Origin: Mycobacterium bohemicum DSM 44277
GTDB taxonomy: Bacteria; Actinomycetota; Actinomycetes; Mycobacteriales; Mycobacteriaceae
Assembly (NCBI RefSeq): GCF_001053185.1
Contig: NZ_CSTD01000002.1
Coordinates: 255,577-319,576 of the forward strand
Direction of reading: 5' to 3'
Length of the DNA: 64,000 bases
Positions 1-13,704 of this stretch are shown in pieces (position 1 is the first letter of the stretch; every line of letters starts with the position of its first letter). Below the pieces are notes generated by a model. It saw only the letters and a list, made by a program, of their open reading frames with translations. It searched no databases and had not been told where the DNA came from. Position numbers and translations under genes: made by a program.

Positions 1-1537
<1,537 letters not shown>

Positions 1538-1553
<16 letters not shown>

Positions 1554-1579
1554 CGTCCGAGGAGGAGCACCCGCTGCAC
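1538..1579 (-). CDS. leucine leader peptide (13 aa)
   Basis: GTG at 1579 opens a 13-codon frame reading VQRVLLLGRRDGV and then TGA. It holds three consecutive CTC leucine codons preceded by a valine codon. It overlaps the 5' strand of attenuator stem A and has no Shine-Dalgarno sequence. A TANNNT -10 element sits exactly seven bases upstream, so the transcript probably starts at the G of the GTG. Its length, Leu run and place ahead of leuA mark it as a regulatory leader, not a functional protein. Confidence 0.8.
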
Positions 1580-1586
1580 GGTTGGC

Positions 1587-1614
1587 ACTCTACCGCGATC
1601 TGGCTCGGGACCAA
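1587..1614 (-). promoter_or_regulatory. leaderless promoter for leu leader-leuA
   Basis: Reverse strand: -10 TAGAGT at 1592-1587 and a -35-like TTGGTC at 1614-1609, spaced 16 bases. Seven bases separate the -10 from the GTG of the leader peptide. This is the usual geometry of mycobacterial leaderless transcripts. Confidence 0.65.
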
Positions 1615-1748
1615 AACAGCGGTCTGACCCGCCGACTGCGCGGCTCGGCGCCCGGCAGCGCCGTTAATGCAGATGCGCCGGCACGTATTCTGTTGTGGAC
1701 TTGAGGCCAGGGATGGCAACCAATCGGTGAAAAGGCAGGGAAGAACCA

Positions 1749-4072
<2,324 letters not shown>

Positions 4073-4079
4073 CCGGCGG

Positions 4080-5225
4080 GTGAGTTCCGCCCACTCCGCC
4101 CCGCCGATGCGCTGGTGCATGCTTGCCGCGTCTCTGCTTGTCGCGCAGGGGGTTTGGATCGCCCGCGCCGACCCGCCGGCGCCGGCCCCCGAACCCGTCC
4201 TGCCGCCGCTGGCGCCGGGCCAGGTGCTGCGAATCGGGCCGACGGCGGGCACCGGCACGCCCACGAGGGATTACGACGTCGGCGCCACGGACCTGTGCGA
4301 GTTCATGGAGTTCCCCAGTCAAGTGCTGCAGGTCTGCGGTGACAGCTTCCCGGGGCAGGGGGTCGGCTTCGGGCGTGGCTTCGCCCCGATCGCGCTGCGC
4401 GTCGACACCTCGTCGGTCGACGACCCGGCCGGGGTGCGCTACGCCGGGGTGATGGGCGTTCGAGACCCGCTGCTGGCCGATCCGACGCCGGCGGGGGATT
4501 CGCAACTGCCCGCCGGCGTGGTGCAGGTCAACCGGCGCAACTACCTGATGGTGACGACGGCCAAGGATCTCGCGCCGCTGAATTCCCGCCTGGTGGTGGC
4601 CGAACCGGCGCGGGCGGGCTGGAAGACCGTGCCCGGGTCGCGGCGGGACTCGTCTTTTCAGGGCGGCTCGCAGACGCAGATCAGCGGCTACTACGACCCC
4701 GTGCCGACCCCCGACTCCCCGAGCGGGTGGGTGTACATCGTGGCCAACAGCTTCACCCGCAGCCACCCGGTGCTCCTCTATCGGGCCACGCCGCAAGCCT
4801 TCACCGACCGGTCCCGGTGGCAGGGCTGGGCGTCCGGACCCGGCGGCGGCTGGAACCGGCCGCCGACGCCGCTGTGGCCGGACATGGTCGGGGAGATGTG
4901 CTTTCGGCAGATCGACGGCAAGGCGGTGCTGTCCTACTTCAACGCCAGCACCGGCAACATGGAGGTCCGGGTGGCCAACGACCCGACACAACTGGGTGAC
5001 GCGCCGGTCACCACGGTGGTGCAGCACGACGAGTGGCCGGATCCGGCGGACAGCCTGCCGCCGCCGTTCGACAACCGGCTCGCCCAGCCCTACGGGGGCT
5101 ATATCTCGCCCGGCTCGACCCTCGATGAGCTGCGCATATTCGTCAGCCAGTGGGACACCCGCGCCCGGGTGAGCGCCCCGTACCGGGTGATCCAGTTCGC
5201 GGTCGACCCGTTCCAGCCCGACTAG
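4080..5225 (+). CDS. secreted DUF4185 protein
   Basis: About 381 aa from GTG 4080, seven bases after the asd stop, so probably translated with asd. The N-terminus has a signal peptide: a hydrophobic stretch ending WIARA before DPPAPAPEP, a typical mycobacterial AxA cleavage site and Pro-rich mature start. The rest matches the DUF4185 fold type (a predicted five-bladed beta-propeller glycan-binding or hydrolase-like family), with blade-like repeats rich in Trp, Gly and Asp. Counterpart of Rv3707c by position. No catalytic role is established; it may act on cell-wall glycans. Confidence 0.75.
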   Translation: MSSAHSAPPMRWCMLAASLLVAQGVWIARADPPAPAPEPVLPPLAPGQVLRIGPTAGTGTPTRDYDVGATDLCEFMEFPSQVLQVCGDSFPGQGVGFGRGFAPIALRVDTSSVDDPAGVRYAGVMGVRDPLLADPTPAGDSQLPAGVVQVNRRNYLMVTTAKDLAPLNSRLVVAEPARAGWKTVPGSRRDSSFQGGSQTQISGYYDPVPTPDSPSGWVYIVANSFTRSHPVLLYRATPQAFTDRSRWQGWASGPGGGWNRPPTPLWPDMVGEMCFRQIDGKAVLSYFNASTGNMEVRVANDPTQLGDAPVTTVVQHDEWPDPADSLPPPFDNRLAQPYGGYISPGSTLDELRIFVSQWDTRARVSAPYRVIQFAVDPFQPD

Positions 5226-5321
5226 CGCGGCCCCGTGGTTACGCCGCAGGTGAACGGTGGTTTCGGCTCACAGCTGCTACATAACCAATGCTTAGGTGCC
5301 ACTATTGCTAACACCCGCATC

Positions 5322-5952
5322 ATGAGTCTCATGAGTGAAACATCTGAAACCCCCACTGTGCGGACTTCAACCGCAACTGCACCGGCGCCCGCGCCAGCGG
5401 AGACAGCGCCTTACCGGACCCCTCGGGTCTTCATCGCCGCGGCATGGGTCGCGATCGTCGCCGGAATCGTGTTCATCGTCTCGGTGATCTTCTTCACCGG
5501 AATGGCGCTCGGGCACCACGGCCACGGCGGCCACCACGGGCACAAGCGTATACGCCATCAATCCCGACGGCGTGGTCCACTACCGCACCGGCGATGCCGA
5601 GCGGACCCTGCGTGCCGGGTTCGTCAAACAGGCGGTCGGTGTGTTCGCCACCAACGACGCCGCGGGGCGGGCCTTCCACCGCGTCGTGGACCGGACGGTG
5701 GGGTGCTCGGGGCAGACGACAGCGGTGCATCTCGACAACGGCATCGCGCAGGACTGGTCGTTCGACGGCGGTCCCGCCGGCGCCGCCGACGAGAACTGGA
5801 CCAAGCAGGAAGTGGGCACGGATCGGCGCTGCTTCAATCAAACCAGGCTGCGGGAAAACGTGTTGCTGCAGGCAAAGGTCTGCCAGTCTGGCAACGCCGG
5901 CCCGGCGGTCAACGTGCTGGCCGGGGCCATGCAGAACGCGCTGGGTCAGTGA
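5322..5952 (+). pseudogene. deletion-fused small membrane protein / PknH-like sensor
   Basis: Two unrelated halves are joined. ATG 5322 or 5331 (MSETSETPTVRTSTA) starts a Pro/Ala-rich protein with one membrane helix (FIAAAWVAIVAGIVFIVSV) and a Gly/His tail, like the Rv3706c/Rv3705A small proteins. At about 5541 the frame changes and the second half of a secreted PknH-type extracellular sensor begins (SVYAINPDGVVHYRTGD to NALGQ). It keeps the cysteines of TVGCSG, RRCFNQ and KVCQSG expected for that domain, but lacks signal peptide and first ~80 residues (Rv3705c-like). Read straight through, the first frame gives an unrecognisable Arg-rich tail. Neither protein should be functional. Confidence 0.7.
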
Positions 5953-6142
5953 CCGGTGGGCCTGCATCCTATTCAGTGCGGGAGAAAACAAGGATCTAGA
6001 TCGGGAATATGTCGGGGGCCCGCGGAAGATGAACCACGAATAGGAGTAGTCCCGTCTTTCGTTCCGCAGGCCGCACAACACCGGCCGCAAGAGGTGGTCC
6101 ACGGGCATGCCCGGGCATGCGCGGGCCCGAAGGGATCGTGAT

Positions 6143-7256
6143 ATGAGGTTCGCCGCTGTCACCGGCCCGCGGCTGGATTCCGAACTGCCCGATTCCGCGG
6201 CCGCCGCGCGTTACGTCGCCGACGCCTGCCTGGTCGACGGTCCCCTCGGCCGCGTCGGGCTGGAGGTCGAGGCCCATTGCCACGACATGACCGTGCCGTC
6301 CCGCCGCCCGCGCTGGGAGGAGATCACCGAGGTTATCGGGTCACTGGCCCCCTTGCCGGGCGGCAGCCGGCTCACGGTGGAACCCGGCGGCGCCATCGAA
6401 CTCTCGGGCCCGCCGCTCGACGGTGTCCTTGCCGCCGTCGACGCCATGAAGGCCGACCAGGCCGAGGTCCGGACGGCCTTCGCCGACGCCGGGTTGGGGC
6501 TGGTCCTGCTCGGCGCGGACCCTCTGCGGCCGCCCAAGCGGATCAATCCGGGCGCCCGTTATGTCGCCATGGAGCAGTTCTTCACCGCCGACCGCTCGGG
6601 GGAGGCGGGCGCGGAGATGATGACGTCCACCGCGTCGGTACAGGTCAACCTGGATGCGGGCCCCCGGGAAGGGTGGGCGGCGCGGGTCCGGCTGGCGCAT
6701 GCCCTCGGGCCGACGATGATCGCGATGACGGCGAACTCACCGATGCTGGCGGGCGAGTTCACCGGTTGGGTCTCGACCCGGCAGCGGGTGTGGGGCCGGA
6801 TGGACTCCGCGCGGTGCGGGCCGGTCCTGGGTGCCAGCGGCGACGACCCGGCCACCGACTGGGCGCGCTACGCCCTCAAGGCGCCCGTGATGATGGTGCG
6901 CGATCCCTCCGAGACCGCGAACGCCCTGGCCGTCACCCACTGGGTGCCGTTCGTCGACTGGGCCGACGGCCGGGTGCTGCTCGGCGAGCGGCGCCCGACG
7001 GTCGACGACCTCGAATACCACCTGACCACGCTGTTCCCGCCGGTGCGGCCCAGGCAGTGGCTGGAAATCCGCTACCTCGACAGCGTTCCCGACGAGTTAT
7101 GGCCGGCGGTCGTCTTCACGCTGACCACCCTGCTCGACGACCCGGTCGCCGCCGACATCGCGGCCGCGGCCGTCGAACCCGTGAGCACGGCCTGGGATGT
7201 CGCGGCCCGGATCGGCCTGCGCGACCGCCGGCTCTACGCCGCGGCCAACGCGTGCG
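6143..7256 (+). pseudogene. egtA: glutamate-cysteine ligase, C-terminus deleted
   Basis: EgtA (GshA-type) makes gamma-glutamylcysteine, donor for ergothioneine synthesis. From ATG 6143 (MRFAAVTGPRLDSEL) the protein is recognisable for ~370 residues, with GLEVEAHCHD, LTVEPGGAIELSG, STASVQVNLD and WLEIRYLDSVP. After [11 protein letters not shown] at about 7254 it changes into out-of-frame sequence that encodes EgtB in another frame. The M. tuberculosis protein is about 430 aa, so ~60 residues are gone. The reading frame stays open to 7876 and would add ~200 junk residues. An RBS-like AAGGG precedes the ATG. First gene of egtABCDE; probably inactive. Confidence 0.8.
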
Positions 7257-8537
7257 TTGGCCGACGACCTGGCGTGGGCGCGGGAGCGGACGCTGCGGCT
7301 GTGCGACTTCGACGACGCCGAACTCTGCCGGCAGTACGACCCGTTGATGAGCCCGCTGGTGTGGGACCTCGCCCATATCGGTCAGCAGGAAGAGCTGTGG
7401 TTGCTGCGCGGGGGCGATTCCGGCCGGCCGGGAATGCTGCCGCCATCGGTCGAGGGGCTCTACGACGCCTTCGTGCATTCCCGCGCCAGCCGCGTCGACC
7501 TCCCGCTGCTGACCCCGAAGCAGGCGCGGTCGTATTGCCAGACGGTCCGGTCGGCCGTCCTGGATGCCCTCGACTCGCTGCGCGACGACGATGCCGGTTT
7601 CACGTTCGCGATGGTGGCCAGCCACGAAAACCAGCACGACGAAACCATGCTGCAGGCGCTGAACCTGCGCATCGGCGCGCCCCTGCTGCCGGAGGGGCCG
7701 GCCCTACCGGCCGGCCGTCCCGGGGTGGGCGGGACGTCGGTGCTGGTCCCCGCCGGGCCGTTCGTGCTAGGCGTGGACGCGGCCACCGAACCGCACTCCC
7801 TGGACAACGAGCGCCCAGCCCACGTGGTCGACCTGCCCGCGTTCCGGATCGGGCGCGTTCCGGTGACCAACGGTGAATGGCGGCATTTCGTCGACGACGG
7901 CGGCTACGACGACCACCGGTGGTGGTCGGTGCGCGGCTGGGAGCATCGCCGGGCCGCCGGGCTGACCGCCCCGCAGTTCTGGAACCCCGACGGCGTGACG
8001 CGGACCCGGTTCGGCCACGTCGAGACGATTCCCGCCGACGAGCCGGTGCAGCACGTCTCCTACTTCGAGGCCGAGGCGTACGCCGCCTGGGCGGGCGCCC
8101 GGCTGCCCACCGAACAGGAGTGGGAGAAGGCCTGCGCGTGGGATCCGTCCACCGACAGCCGCCGCCGGTACCCCTGGGGGCAGCAACCGCCGTCGGAAAG
8201 CCTGGCGAACCTGGGCGGCGCGGCGCTGCGCCCCGCGCCCGTCGGCGCTTATCCCGCCGGCGCCTCGGCCTACGAGGCAGAACAAATGCTGGGCGACGTC
8301 TGGGAGTGGACCTCCTCGCCGCTGCGTCCCTGGCCCGGGTTCGCCCCGATGATCTACGAGCGCTACTCGCAGCCGTTTTTCGGCGGCGACTACCGCGTGC
8401 TGCGCGGCGGTTCGTGGGCCGTGGCGGCCGGAATTCTGCGGCCCAGCTTCCGTAACTGGGACCACCCGTACCGTCGCCAGATCTTTTCCGGCGTCCGGCT
8501 GGCATGGTCCGTCGAGGACGTCGGGGGCCGCGCCTGA
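7257..8537 (+). CDS. egtB: ergothioneine sulfoxide synthase, N-terminus clipped
   Basis: EgtB is an Fe(II) enzyme joining gamma-glutamylcysteine (or cysteine) to hercynine with O2. Homology starts at [16 protein letters not shown], so only the first few residues were lost in the egtA-egtB deletion. The DinB-like domain has [10 protein letters not shown] and HENQHDE (the HX3HXE iron site); the C-terminal FGE-sulfatase domain has [25 protein letters not shown] and RVLRGGSW. Possible starts are TTG 7257 or the out-of-context ATG 7197, which adds 20 foreign residues. Whether it is translated is unclear because its own start and RBS are gone. ATGA overlap with egtC. Confidence 0.8.
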   Translation: MADDLAWARERTLRLCDFDDAELCRQYDPLMSPLVWDLAHIGQQEELWLLRGGDSGRPGMLPPSVEGLYDAFVHSRASRVDLPLLTPKQARSYCQTVRSAVLDALDSLRDDDAGFTFAMVASHENQHDETMLQALNLRIGAPLLPEGPALPAGRPGVGGTSVLVPAGPFVLGVDAATEPHSLDNERPAHVVDLPAFRIGRVPVTNGEWRHFVDDGGYDDHRWWSVRGWEHRRAAGLTAPQFWNPDGVTRTRFGHVETIPADEPVQHVSYFEAEAYAAWAGARLPTEQEWEKACAWDPSTDSRRRYPWGQQPPSESLANLGGAALRPAPVGAYPAGASAYEAEQMLGDVWEWTSSPLRPWPGFAPMIYERYSQPFFGGDYRVLRGGSWAVAAGILRPSFRNWDHPYRRQIFSGVRLAWSVEDVGGRA

Positions 8538-9247
8538 TGTGCCGTCACCTGGGCTGGCTGGGCGCCGACGTGCCGGTCTCCTCGCTGGTGCTGGACCCGC
8601 CGAACGGCCTGCTGGTGCAGTCGTATTCCCCGCGGCGGCAGAAGCACGGCCTGATGAACGCCGACGGCTGGGGCGTCGGGTTCTTCGACGCGTCCGGCCC
8701 GGCGCCCGTGCCCCGGCGCTGGCGCAGCCCCGCGCCGCTGTGGGGCGAGGTGTCGTTCCACTCGGTGGCCCCGGCGCTGCGCAGCCACTGCGTGGTGGCC
8801 GCGGTGCGCTCGGCCACGGCCGGCATGCCGATCGAAGCGAGCGCGACGGCACCGTTCACCGACGGCCGATGGTTGTTGTCGCACAACGGCGTCGTCGACC
8901 GCGCCGTGCTGCCCCGCGCGCCCGGCGCCGAATCCATCTGCGACAGCGCGCTACTCGCCGCCGCCATCTTCGCCCGCGGCCTCGATCAGCTCGGCGACAC
9001 CATCGTCGAGATCGCCAACGCCGACCCCAATGCCCGGCTGAATGTCTTGGCCGCCAATGGTGTTCGCCTGCTGGGCACGGCGTGGGGCGACACGCTGTGC
9101 GTCTTGCGCCGCGACGACGGCGTGGTGCTGGCCAGCGAGCCCTACGACGACGATTCCGACTGGGAGGACGTGCCGGACCACCACCTGGTCGAAGTCACGG
9201 CCGCCGGTGTCCGGATGACCCCACTGGATCCCCCGAAAGGACCTTGA
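8537..9247 (+). CDS. egtC: gamma-glutamyl hercynylcysteine sulfoxide hydrolase
   Basis: Class-II glutamine amidotransferase-like Ntn hydrolase that removes the glutamate from the EgtB product. ATG 8537 overlaps the egtB stop as ATGA. The N-terminus MCRHLGWLG exposes the catalytic Cys2 after Met removal. [11 protein letters not shown] and a LLSHNGVV segment are family motifs. 236 aa, close to the M. tuberculosis length, and intact. Confidence 0.95.
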   Translation: MCRHLGWLGADVPVSSLVLDPPNGLLVQSYSPRRQKHGLMNADGWGVGFFDASGPAPVPRRWRSPAPLWGEVSFHSVAPALRSHCVVAAVRSATAGMPIEASATAPFTDGRWLLSHNGVVDRAVLPRAPGAESICDSALLAAAIFARGLDQLGDTIVEIANADPNARLNVLAANGVRLLGTAWGDTLCVLRRDDGVVLASEPYDDDSDWEDVPDHHLVEVTAAGVRMTPLDPPKGP

Positions 9248-10212
9248 TGACGCTGTCGTTGTCCAACCACCTCGGCGCCGACTCGGCGCACCAGGCCTTG
9301 CGTCGCGATGTGTTCGATGGTCTGCGGCAATCACCGAAATCGTTGCCTCCCAAGTGGTTTTACGACTCGGTGGGCAGCGACCTGTTCGACCAGATCACCC
9401 GGCTGCCCGAGTACTACCCGACCCGCGCAGAGGCGGAGATCCTGCGTTCGCGGGCCGTCGACGTCGCGTCGGTCAGTCAGGCCGACACCCTGGTCGAATT
9501 GGGCAGCGGCACATCGGAAAAGACCCGGATGCTGCTCGACGCGCTCCGTGACCGCGGATCGCTGCGCAGGTTCGTGCCCTTCGACGTCGACGCCACCATC
9601 CTGTCGACGGCCGCGACCGCGATCCAGCGGGAGTACCCCGGCATCGAAATCCAGGCCGTCTGCGGCGATTTCGAGGAACATCTGACGCAGATCCCGGGCG
9701 GCGGCCGGCGCCTGTTCGTGTTCCTGGGGTCGACGATCGGCAACCTCACCCCCGGGCCGCGCGCGGAATTCCTCGCGACCCTGTCCGGGCAGATGCGGCG
9801 GGGGGACAGCCTGCTGCTGGGCACCGACCTGGTCAAGGACACCGGCCGGCTGGTGCGCGCCTACGACGACGCCGCCGGCGTGACGGCGGCGTTCAATCGC
9901 AACGTGCTCGCGGTGATCAACCGCCAGCTCGACGCCGACTTCGACGTCGACGCCTACTCCCACGTCGCCCGCTGGAACGCGGACGAGGAGCGCATCGAGA
10001 TGTGGCTGCGCGCCAACGGCGCTCAGCGCGTGCGCGTCGGCGCGCTGGACCTGACCGTCGACTTCGCGGCCGGGGAGGAGATGCTCACCGAGGTGTCGTG
10101 CAAGTTTCGCCCGGACGGGGTGAGCGCGGAGCTGGCCGGCGCGGGGCTGCGCCGCACGCGGTGGTGGACCGACGGCGCCGGTGACTTCGCGCTCTCGCTG
10201 GCCGTGAAGTGA
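9247..10212 (+). CDS. egtD: L-histidine N-alpha-methyltransferase
   Basis: Makes hercynine by trimethylating histidine with SAM; first step of ergothioneine synthesis. 321 aa from ATG 9247, overlapping the egtC stop by one base. SAM-binding motif [16 protein letters not shown] near residue 85; [10 protein letters not shown] and [12 protein letters not shown] follow. N-terminal [19 protein letters not shown] is characteristic of the DUF2260/EgtD family. Full length and intact. Confidence 0.96.
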   Translation: MTLSLSNHLGADSAHQALRRDVFDGLRQSPKSLPPKWFYDSVGSDLFDQITRLPEYYPTRAEAEILRSRAVDVASVSQADTLVELGSGTSEKTRMLLDALRDRGSLRRFVPFDVDATILSTAATAIQREYPGIEIQAVCGDFEEHLTQIPGGGRRLFVFLGSTIGNLTPGPRAEFLATLSGQMRRGDSLLLGTDLVKDTGRLVRAYDDAAGVTAAFNRNVLAVINRQLDADFDVDAYSHVARWNADEERIEMWLRANGAQRVRVGALDLTVDFAAGEEMLTEVSCKFRPDGVSAELAGAGLRRTRWWTDGAGDFALSLAVK

Positions 10213-11354
10213 CGACTGACGACCCGCTGGCCGATCGGTGGCGGGCCGCGCGCCCGGCGGCGGCCGGGCTGCACCTGGACAACGCGGCCTGTTCGCGCCA
10301 GAGCTTCGCGGCGCTGGACGCCGCCGCCCGGCATGCGCTGCACGAGGCCGAGGTCGGGTGCTACGTCGCGGCCGAGGCCGCCGCCCCGGTGCTCGACGCC
10401 GGACGCACCGCTGTCGCGGCGCTGTGCGGCATGCCCGGCGCCGAGGTGGTGTTCACCACCGGCGCGCTGCATGCGCTGGACGTGCTGCTGGGCGGCTGGC
10501 CGGCCGACCGGCGCACCCTGGCCTGCCTGCCCGGCGAGTACGGCCCCAACCTTGCCGTGATGTCGGCGTACGGGTTCGAGGTGCGCACCCTGCCGACCCT
10601 GGAGGACGGAAGGCTCGCGCTGGACGACGCGGCGCTGCAACTCGACGACGACCCGCCGGATTTCGTGCATTTCACGCCGCTGGCGAGCCACCGCGGTGTG
10701 GTGCAGCCGCTGGGCATGGTCGCCGAACTGTGCCGCCAGCTCGGCCTGCCGCTGGTCGTGGATGCCGCACAGGCGTTGGGCCACATCGACTGCGCCGCCG
10801 GCGCGGACGCCATGTATTCGTCGTCGCGCAAGTGGATCGCCGGCCCACGCGGGGTCGGGGTCCTCGCCCTACGGCCGGCGCTGCTGGACCGGCTGACGCC
10901 ACGGCTGCCGGCACCGCCGTGGGGACCGGAACTGTCGGTCGCGCAGCAGCTCGGCTTCGGGGAAGCCAATGTCGCAGCCCGCGTGGGCTTTTCGGTCGCC
11001 ATCGGCGAGTATCTCTCGCATGGACCGGAAACCATCCGTGCCCGGCTGGCCGAGCTCGGGAGGATCGCTCGCGCCCTGCTCGCCGACGTCGACGGCTGGG
11101 TGGTGGTCGAGGAGGCCGAGGAGCCCAGCGCCATCACGACCCTGGCGCCGGCCGGCGGCGCCGACCCCGAGGCGGTGCGGGCGTGGTTGCTCGCCGAGCG
11201 GTGCATTCTGACGACCTACGCGGGCGTGGGGCGGGCGCCGAACGAACTCGCCGCGCCGGTGCTCCGTATCTCGCCGCACCTCGACACCACGGCCGACGAC
11301 CTGGCGACCTTCGCCGAAGCCTTGATCGCCGCCACGGCGGCCACCGGCACCTAG
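10209..11354 (+). CDS. egtE: hercynylcysteine S-oxide lyase
   Basis: PLP enzyme of aminotransferase class V that releases ergothioneine from hercynylcysteine sulfoxide. GTG 10209 overlaps the egtD stop (GTGA). 381 aa. [12 protein letters not shown] is the N-terminal substrate/PLP loop; [13 protein letters not shown] carries the PLP Asp, and the Schiff-base lysine is in [15 protein letters not shown] near residue 204. Intact end of the egt operon. Confidence 0.93.
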   Translation: MTTDDPLADRWRAARPAAAGLHLDNAACSRQSFAALDAAARHALHEAEVGCYVAAEAAAPVLDAGRTAVAALCGMPGAEVVFTTGALHALDVLLGGWPADRRTLACLPGEYGPNLAVMSAYGFEVRTLPTLEDGRLALDDAALQLDDDPPDFVHFTPLASHRGVVQPLGMVAELCRQLGLPLVVDAAQALGHIDCAAGADAMYSSSRKWIAGPRGVGVLALRPALLDRLTPRLPAPPWGPELSVAQQLGFGEANVAARVGFSVAIGEYLSHGPETIRARLAELGRIARALLADVDGWVVVEEAEEPSAITTLAPAGGADPEAVRAWLLAERCILTTYAGVGRAPNELAAPVLRISPHLDTTADDLATFAEALIAATAATGT

Positions 11355-11359
11355 CCGCC

Positions 11360-11383
11360 GAGCGGGAACGGTAGCGGCCGCTC
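11360..11383 (+). terminator. possible weak terminator after egtE
   Basis: GAGCGG (11360-11365) pairs with CCGCTC (11378-11383), a 6-bp stem six bases after the egtE stop, with no U-tract. It lies between convergent genes, a sensible place for a terminator, but the stem is short. Confidence 0.3.
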
Positions 11384-11432
11384 CGCGGGAACACGGTGCC
11401 ACTTCCTGCAGTCCTGACCCGCCCGCGCGGCG

Positions 11433-12119
11433 CTAGCCCTTGTGCGCGGTCAGCAGGTAGGCCGGCAGCTTCATCCGGCCCTTCTCGTCGCGGTCGTGCG
11501 GCGGCATGCGGAAGGGCGCGTCGGCGGCGTCGGGCATGTTCGCGTGGATGTAGGCGGGCCGGATCTCGTCGATCTCCCAGTACTTGCTCACCGCCGCACG
11601 CAACTCGTCCTCGTCGACCTCGTTGGGCTTGGTCTCCATCTCGGCGGGGAAGGCGCCCTTGGCGAAGACCAGCACGAAATACCGTGCTCCCGGGGCGGCC
11701 GCGCGGTGCACCGAACTCAGGTAACCGTCGCGGCCATCGACGGGCAGCGAGTGAAACAGGGTCGAGTCGACCACCGTGTTGAACCGGCCGGCCGATCCCT
11801 GCGGATAGCCCGCGAAGTCGGTGATGTCGGCCTGGAAGAAACTGGCCGTGGCCAGGTTGCGGTCGGCGGCCGCCCTGGTGGCCGCCGCCACGGCGGTGGG
11901 CGTCAGATCGATGCCGACCACGGTGTAGCCCTGGGCGGCCAAGGCCAGCGACAGCTCGGCGAACCCGCACCCGGCGTCGAGCACGTCGCTGCGGAACTTG
12001 CCGGCGGCCACCAGCGCGGCCAGCTCCGGTTGCGGCTCACCGATGTTCCACGGCGGCGGCCCCTGGAACTCGCCCTGCTCGCGGTACGCGCCGTCCCAGT
12101 CCATCACGTCAGACGACAT
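11433..12119 (-). CDS. class I SAM-dependent methyltransferase
   Basis: 228 aa. SAM motif I is [16 protein letters not shown] near residue 48, followed by [25 protein letters not shown] is the motif-IV region. The start region [26 protein letters not shown] is typical of small TPMT/UbiE-like methyltransferases. ATG 12119 overlaps the end of the upstream ligase gene by 11 bases, so they form a two-gene operon as Rv3699/Rv3698 do. Substrate unknown; location beside the egt operon is conserved but no ergothioneine role is known. Confidence 0.85.
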   Translation of the reverse strand: MSSDVMDWDGAYREQGEFQGPPPWNIGEPQPELAALVAAGKFRSDVLDAGCGFAELSLALAAQGYTVVGIDLTPTAVAAATRAAADRNLATASFFQADITDFAGYPQGSAGRFNTVVDSTLFHSLPVDGRDGYLSSVHRAAAPGARYFVLVFAKGAFPAEMETKPNEVDEDELRAAVSKYWEIDEIRPAYIHANMPDAADAPFRMPPHDRDEKGRMKLPAYLLTAHKG

Positions 12120-13599
12120 GGCCCTCCTCTTGATCCCAGGTGTGCACCGGTTCGTTGGCGTGCATGTGCTCGCAATAGCGTCGCAGCATCTCGGCGAGTG
12201 CGGCCGGCCGGCTCATCCCGCCGTCCTCCAGCGTACGCACGGTGGAGACCTGCCAACCGGCCCCGTTTCGGCCGGTTTTGGCGCGGCCCTCGATGACACC
12301 GAGGAACCGCTCGCGCACCGCGCGGTCGACACCCCACCGGCGCAGCCCGTCGTGGGCGATCGGCAGCAACGTGGTGAGCACAAGTTCGCGCGCCGACACC
12401 TCACCCAGGCCCGGCCAGTACAGCCGGGCGGCCATCCCGTGGCGTGCCGCGGTCAAGAAATTGTCCTGTGCCGCAACGAAATCCATCCTCGTCCACAGCG
12501 GGGTCTCGTCTTCGGACAGGCTGCGCAACATGCCGTAGAAGAAGGCGGAATTGGCCAGCATGTCGACGACCGTCGGGCCCGCGGGCAGCACCCGATTCTC
12601 CAGCCGAAGGTGCGCGCGGCCGTGCACGACGTCATAGACCGGCCGGTTCCATCGGTACACGGTCCCGTTGTGCAGACGCAGTTCGGACAGCTGGGGGGCG
12701 CGTCCGGCGGCCAGCTCGGCGACGGGATCCTCCTCGGACACCTCGGGCAGCAGCGACGGGAAGTACCGGATGTTCTCCTCGTAGAGGTCGACGACGGAGT
12801 CGATCCATCGTTCGCCGAACCACACGCGCGGGCGCACCCCCTGAGTCTTGAGCTCGTCGGGGCGGGTGTCGGTGGACTGGGCGAAGAGCTCGATGCGGGT
12901 CTCCGCCCACAGCTGGTGCCCGAAGAAATACGGCGAGTTCGCCGCCAGCGCCAGCTGTGGGCCCGCGAGCACCTGGGCGGCGTTCCAGTTGGCGGCGAAG
13001 TCCTCCGGCGCCACCTGCAGATGCAGTTGCGTGCTGGTGCAGGCGGATTCGGGAGCGATCGACACGGCCTGCCAACTCAGCGGCTCGGGCCCGGAGATGT
13101 TGATCGGGATGTCGTCACCGCGCGCGCTGAAGATCGAATCGTTGAGGGCGGCGTATCGGTTGGATTCGCTCATCCAGTCGTGGTCCAGGTGCTCGGGCAT
13201 CAGGGTGGGCAGGATGCCGATCATCACGATGTGCGCCCCGCCGGCGCTGGCCTTGACTTCCGCGTCGTTGAGGCTGGCCCGCACCTCGGCCTCCAGGTCC
13301 AGCCCGGTGTGCCCGGGCAGCGGTCTGGGCGGTACGTTGAATTCGATGTTGTAGGCGCCCAATTCGCTCTGGTAAGCCGGGTCGCCGATGGCGTCCAGCA
13401 CGCGCCGGTTGGACATGGCGGGCTGATAGCCGGCGTCGACGAGGTTGCACTCGATCTCCATCCCGGTCAGGGGGTGATCGGAATCGAAGTGCGATTGGGC
13501 GAGCATCGTCTCGAAGACGTCGAGACACACCTGCAGCTTGCGCCGGTATTCCCGCCGTTCTTCGCGGTCATACGTGGTGCGCTTGACCTCGTCGCCCAC
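12109..13599 (-). CDS. glutamate-cysteine ligase family protein
   Basis: 496 aa from 13599 ([10 protein letters not shown] follows the first residues). It belongs to the carboxylate-amine ligase/GCS2-like superfamily: [10 protein letters not shown] near residue 48 resembles the metal-binding EIEF strand, [17 protein letters not shown] gives a second acidic motif, and [13 protein letters not shown] and [12 protein letters not shown] fit the GCS core. Counterpart of Rv3698, of unknown substrate. Intact, and perhaps relevant because EgtA is truncated 6 kb away, though nothing shows it can replace EgtA. Confidence 0.82.
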   Translation of the reverse strand: MGDEVKRTTYDREERREYRRKLQVCLDVFETMLAQSHFDSDHPLTGMEIECNLVDAGYQPAMSNRRVLDAIGDPAYQSELGAYNIEFNVPPRPLPGHTGLDLEAEVRASLNDAEVKASAGGAHIVMIGILPTLMPEHLDHDWMSESNRYAALNDSIFSARGDDIPINISGPEPLSWQAVSIAPESACTSTQLHLQVAPEDFAANWNAAQVLAGPQLALAANSPYFFGHQLWAETRIELFAQSTDTRPDELKTQGVRPRVWFGERWIDSVVDLYEENIRYFPSLLPEVSEEDPVAELAAGRAPQLSELRLHNGTVYRWNRPVYDVVHGRAHLRLENRVLPAGPTVVDMLANSAFFYGMLRSLSEDETPLWTRMDFVAAQDNFLTAARHGMAARLYWPGLGEVSARELVLTTLLPIAHDGLRRWGVDRAVRERFLGVIEGRAKTGRNGAGWQVSTVRTLEDGGMSRPAALAEMLRRYCEHMHANEPVHTWDQEEGHVV

Positions 13600-13704
13600 A
13601 CCGCCGATGCAACATGTTCACCGGCGGTAACGCAAGGCGCAACGGCTGACCTGCGATCATGGAAGCCTCTTGGGACACCTCACGAGCCGGCGGAGGAGAG
13701 AAGC

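Noticed and set aside
11998..13704. Upstream in-frame extension of glpK
   Set aside because: Antisense to the ligase gene; the GlpK N-terminus and RBS fix the start at 13705.
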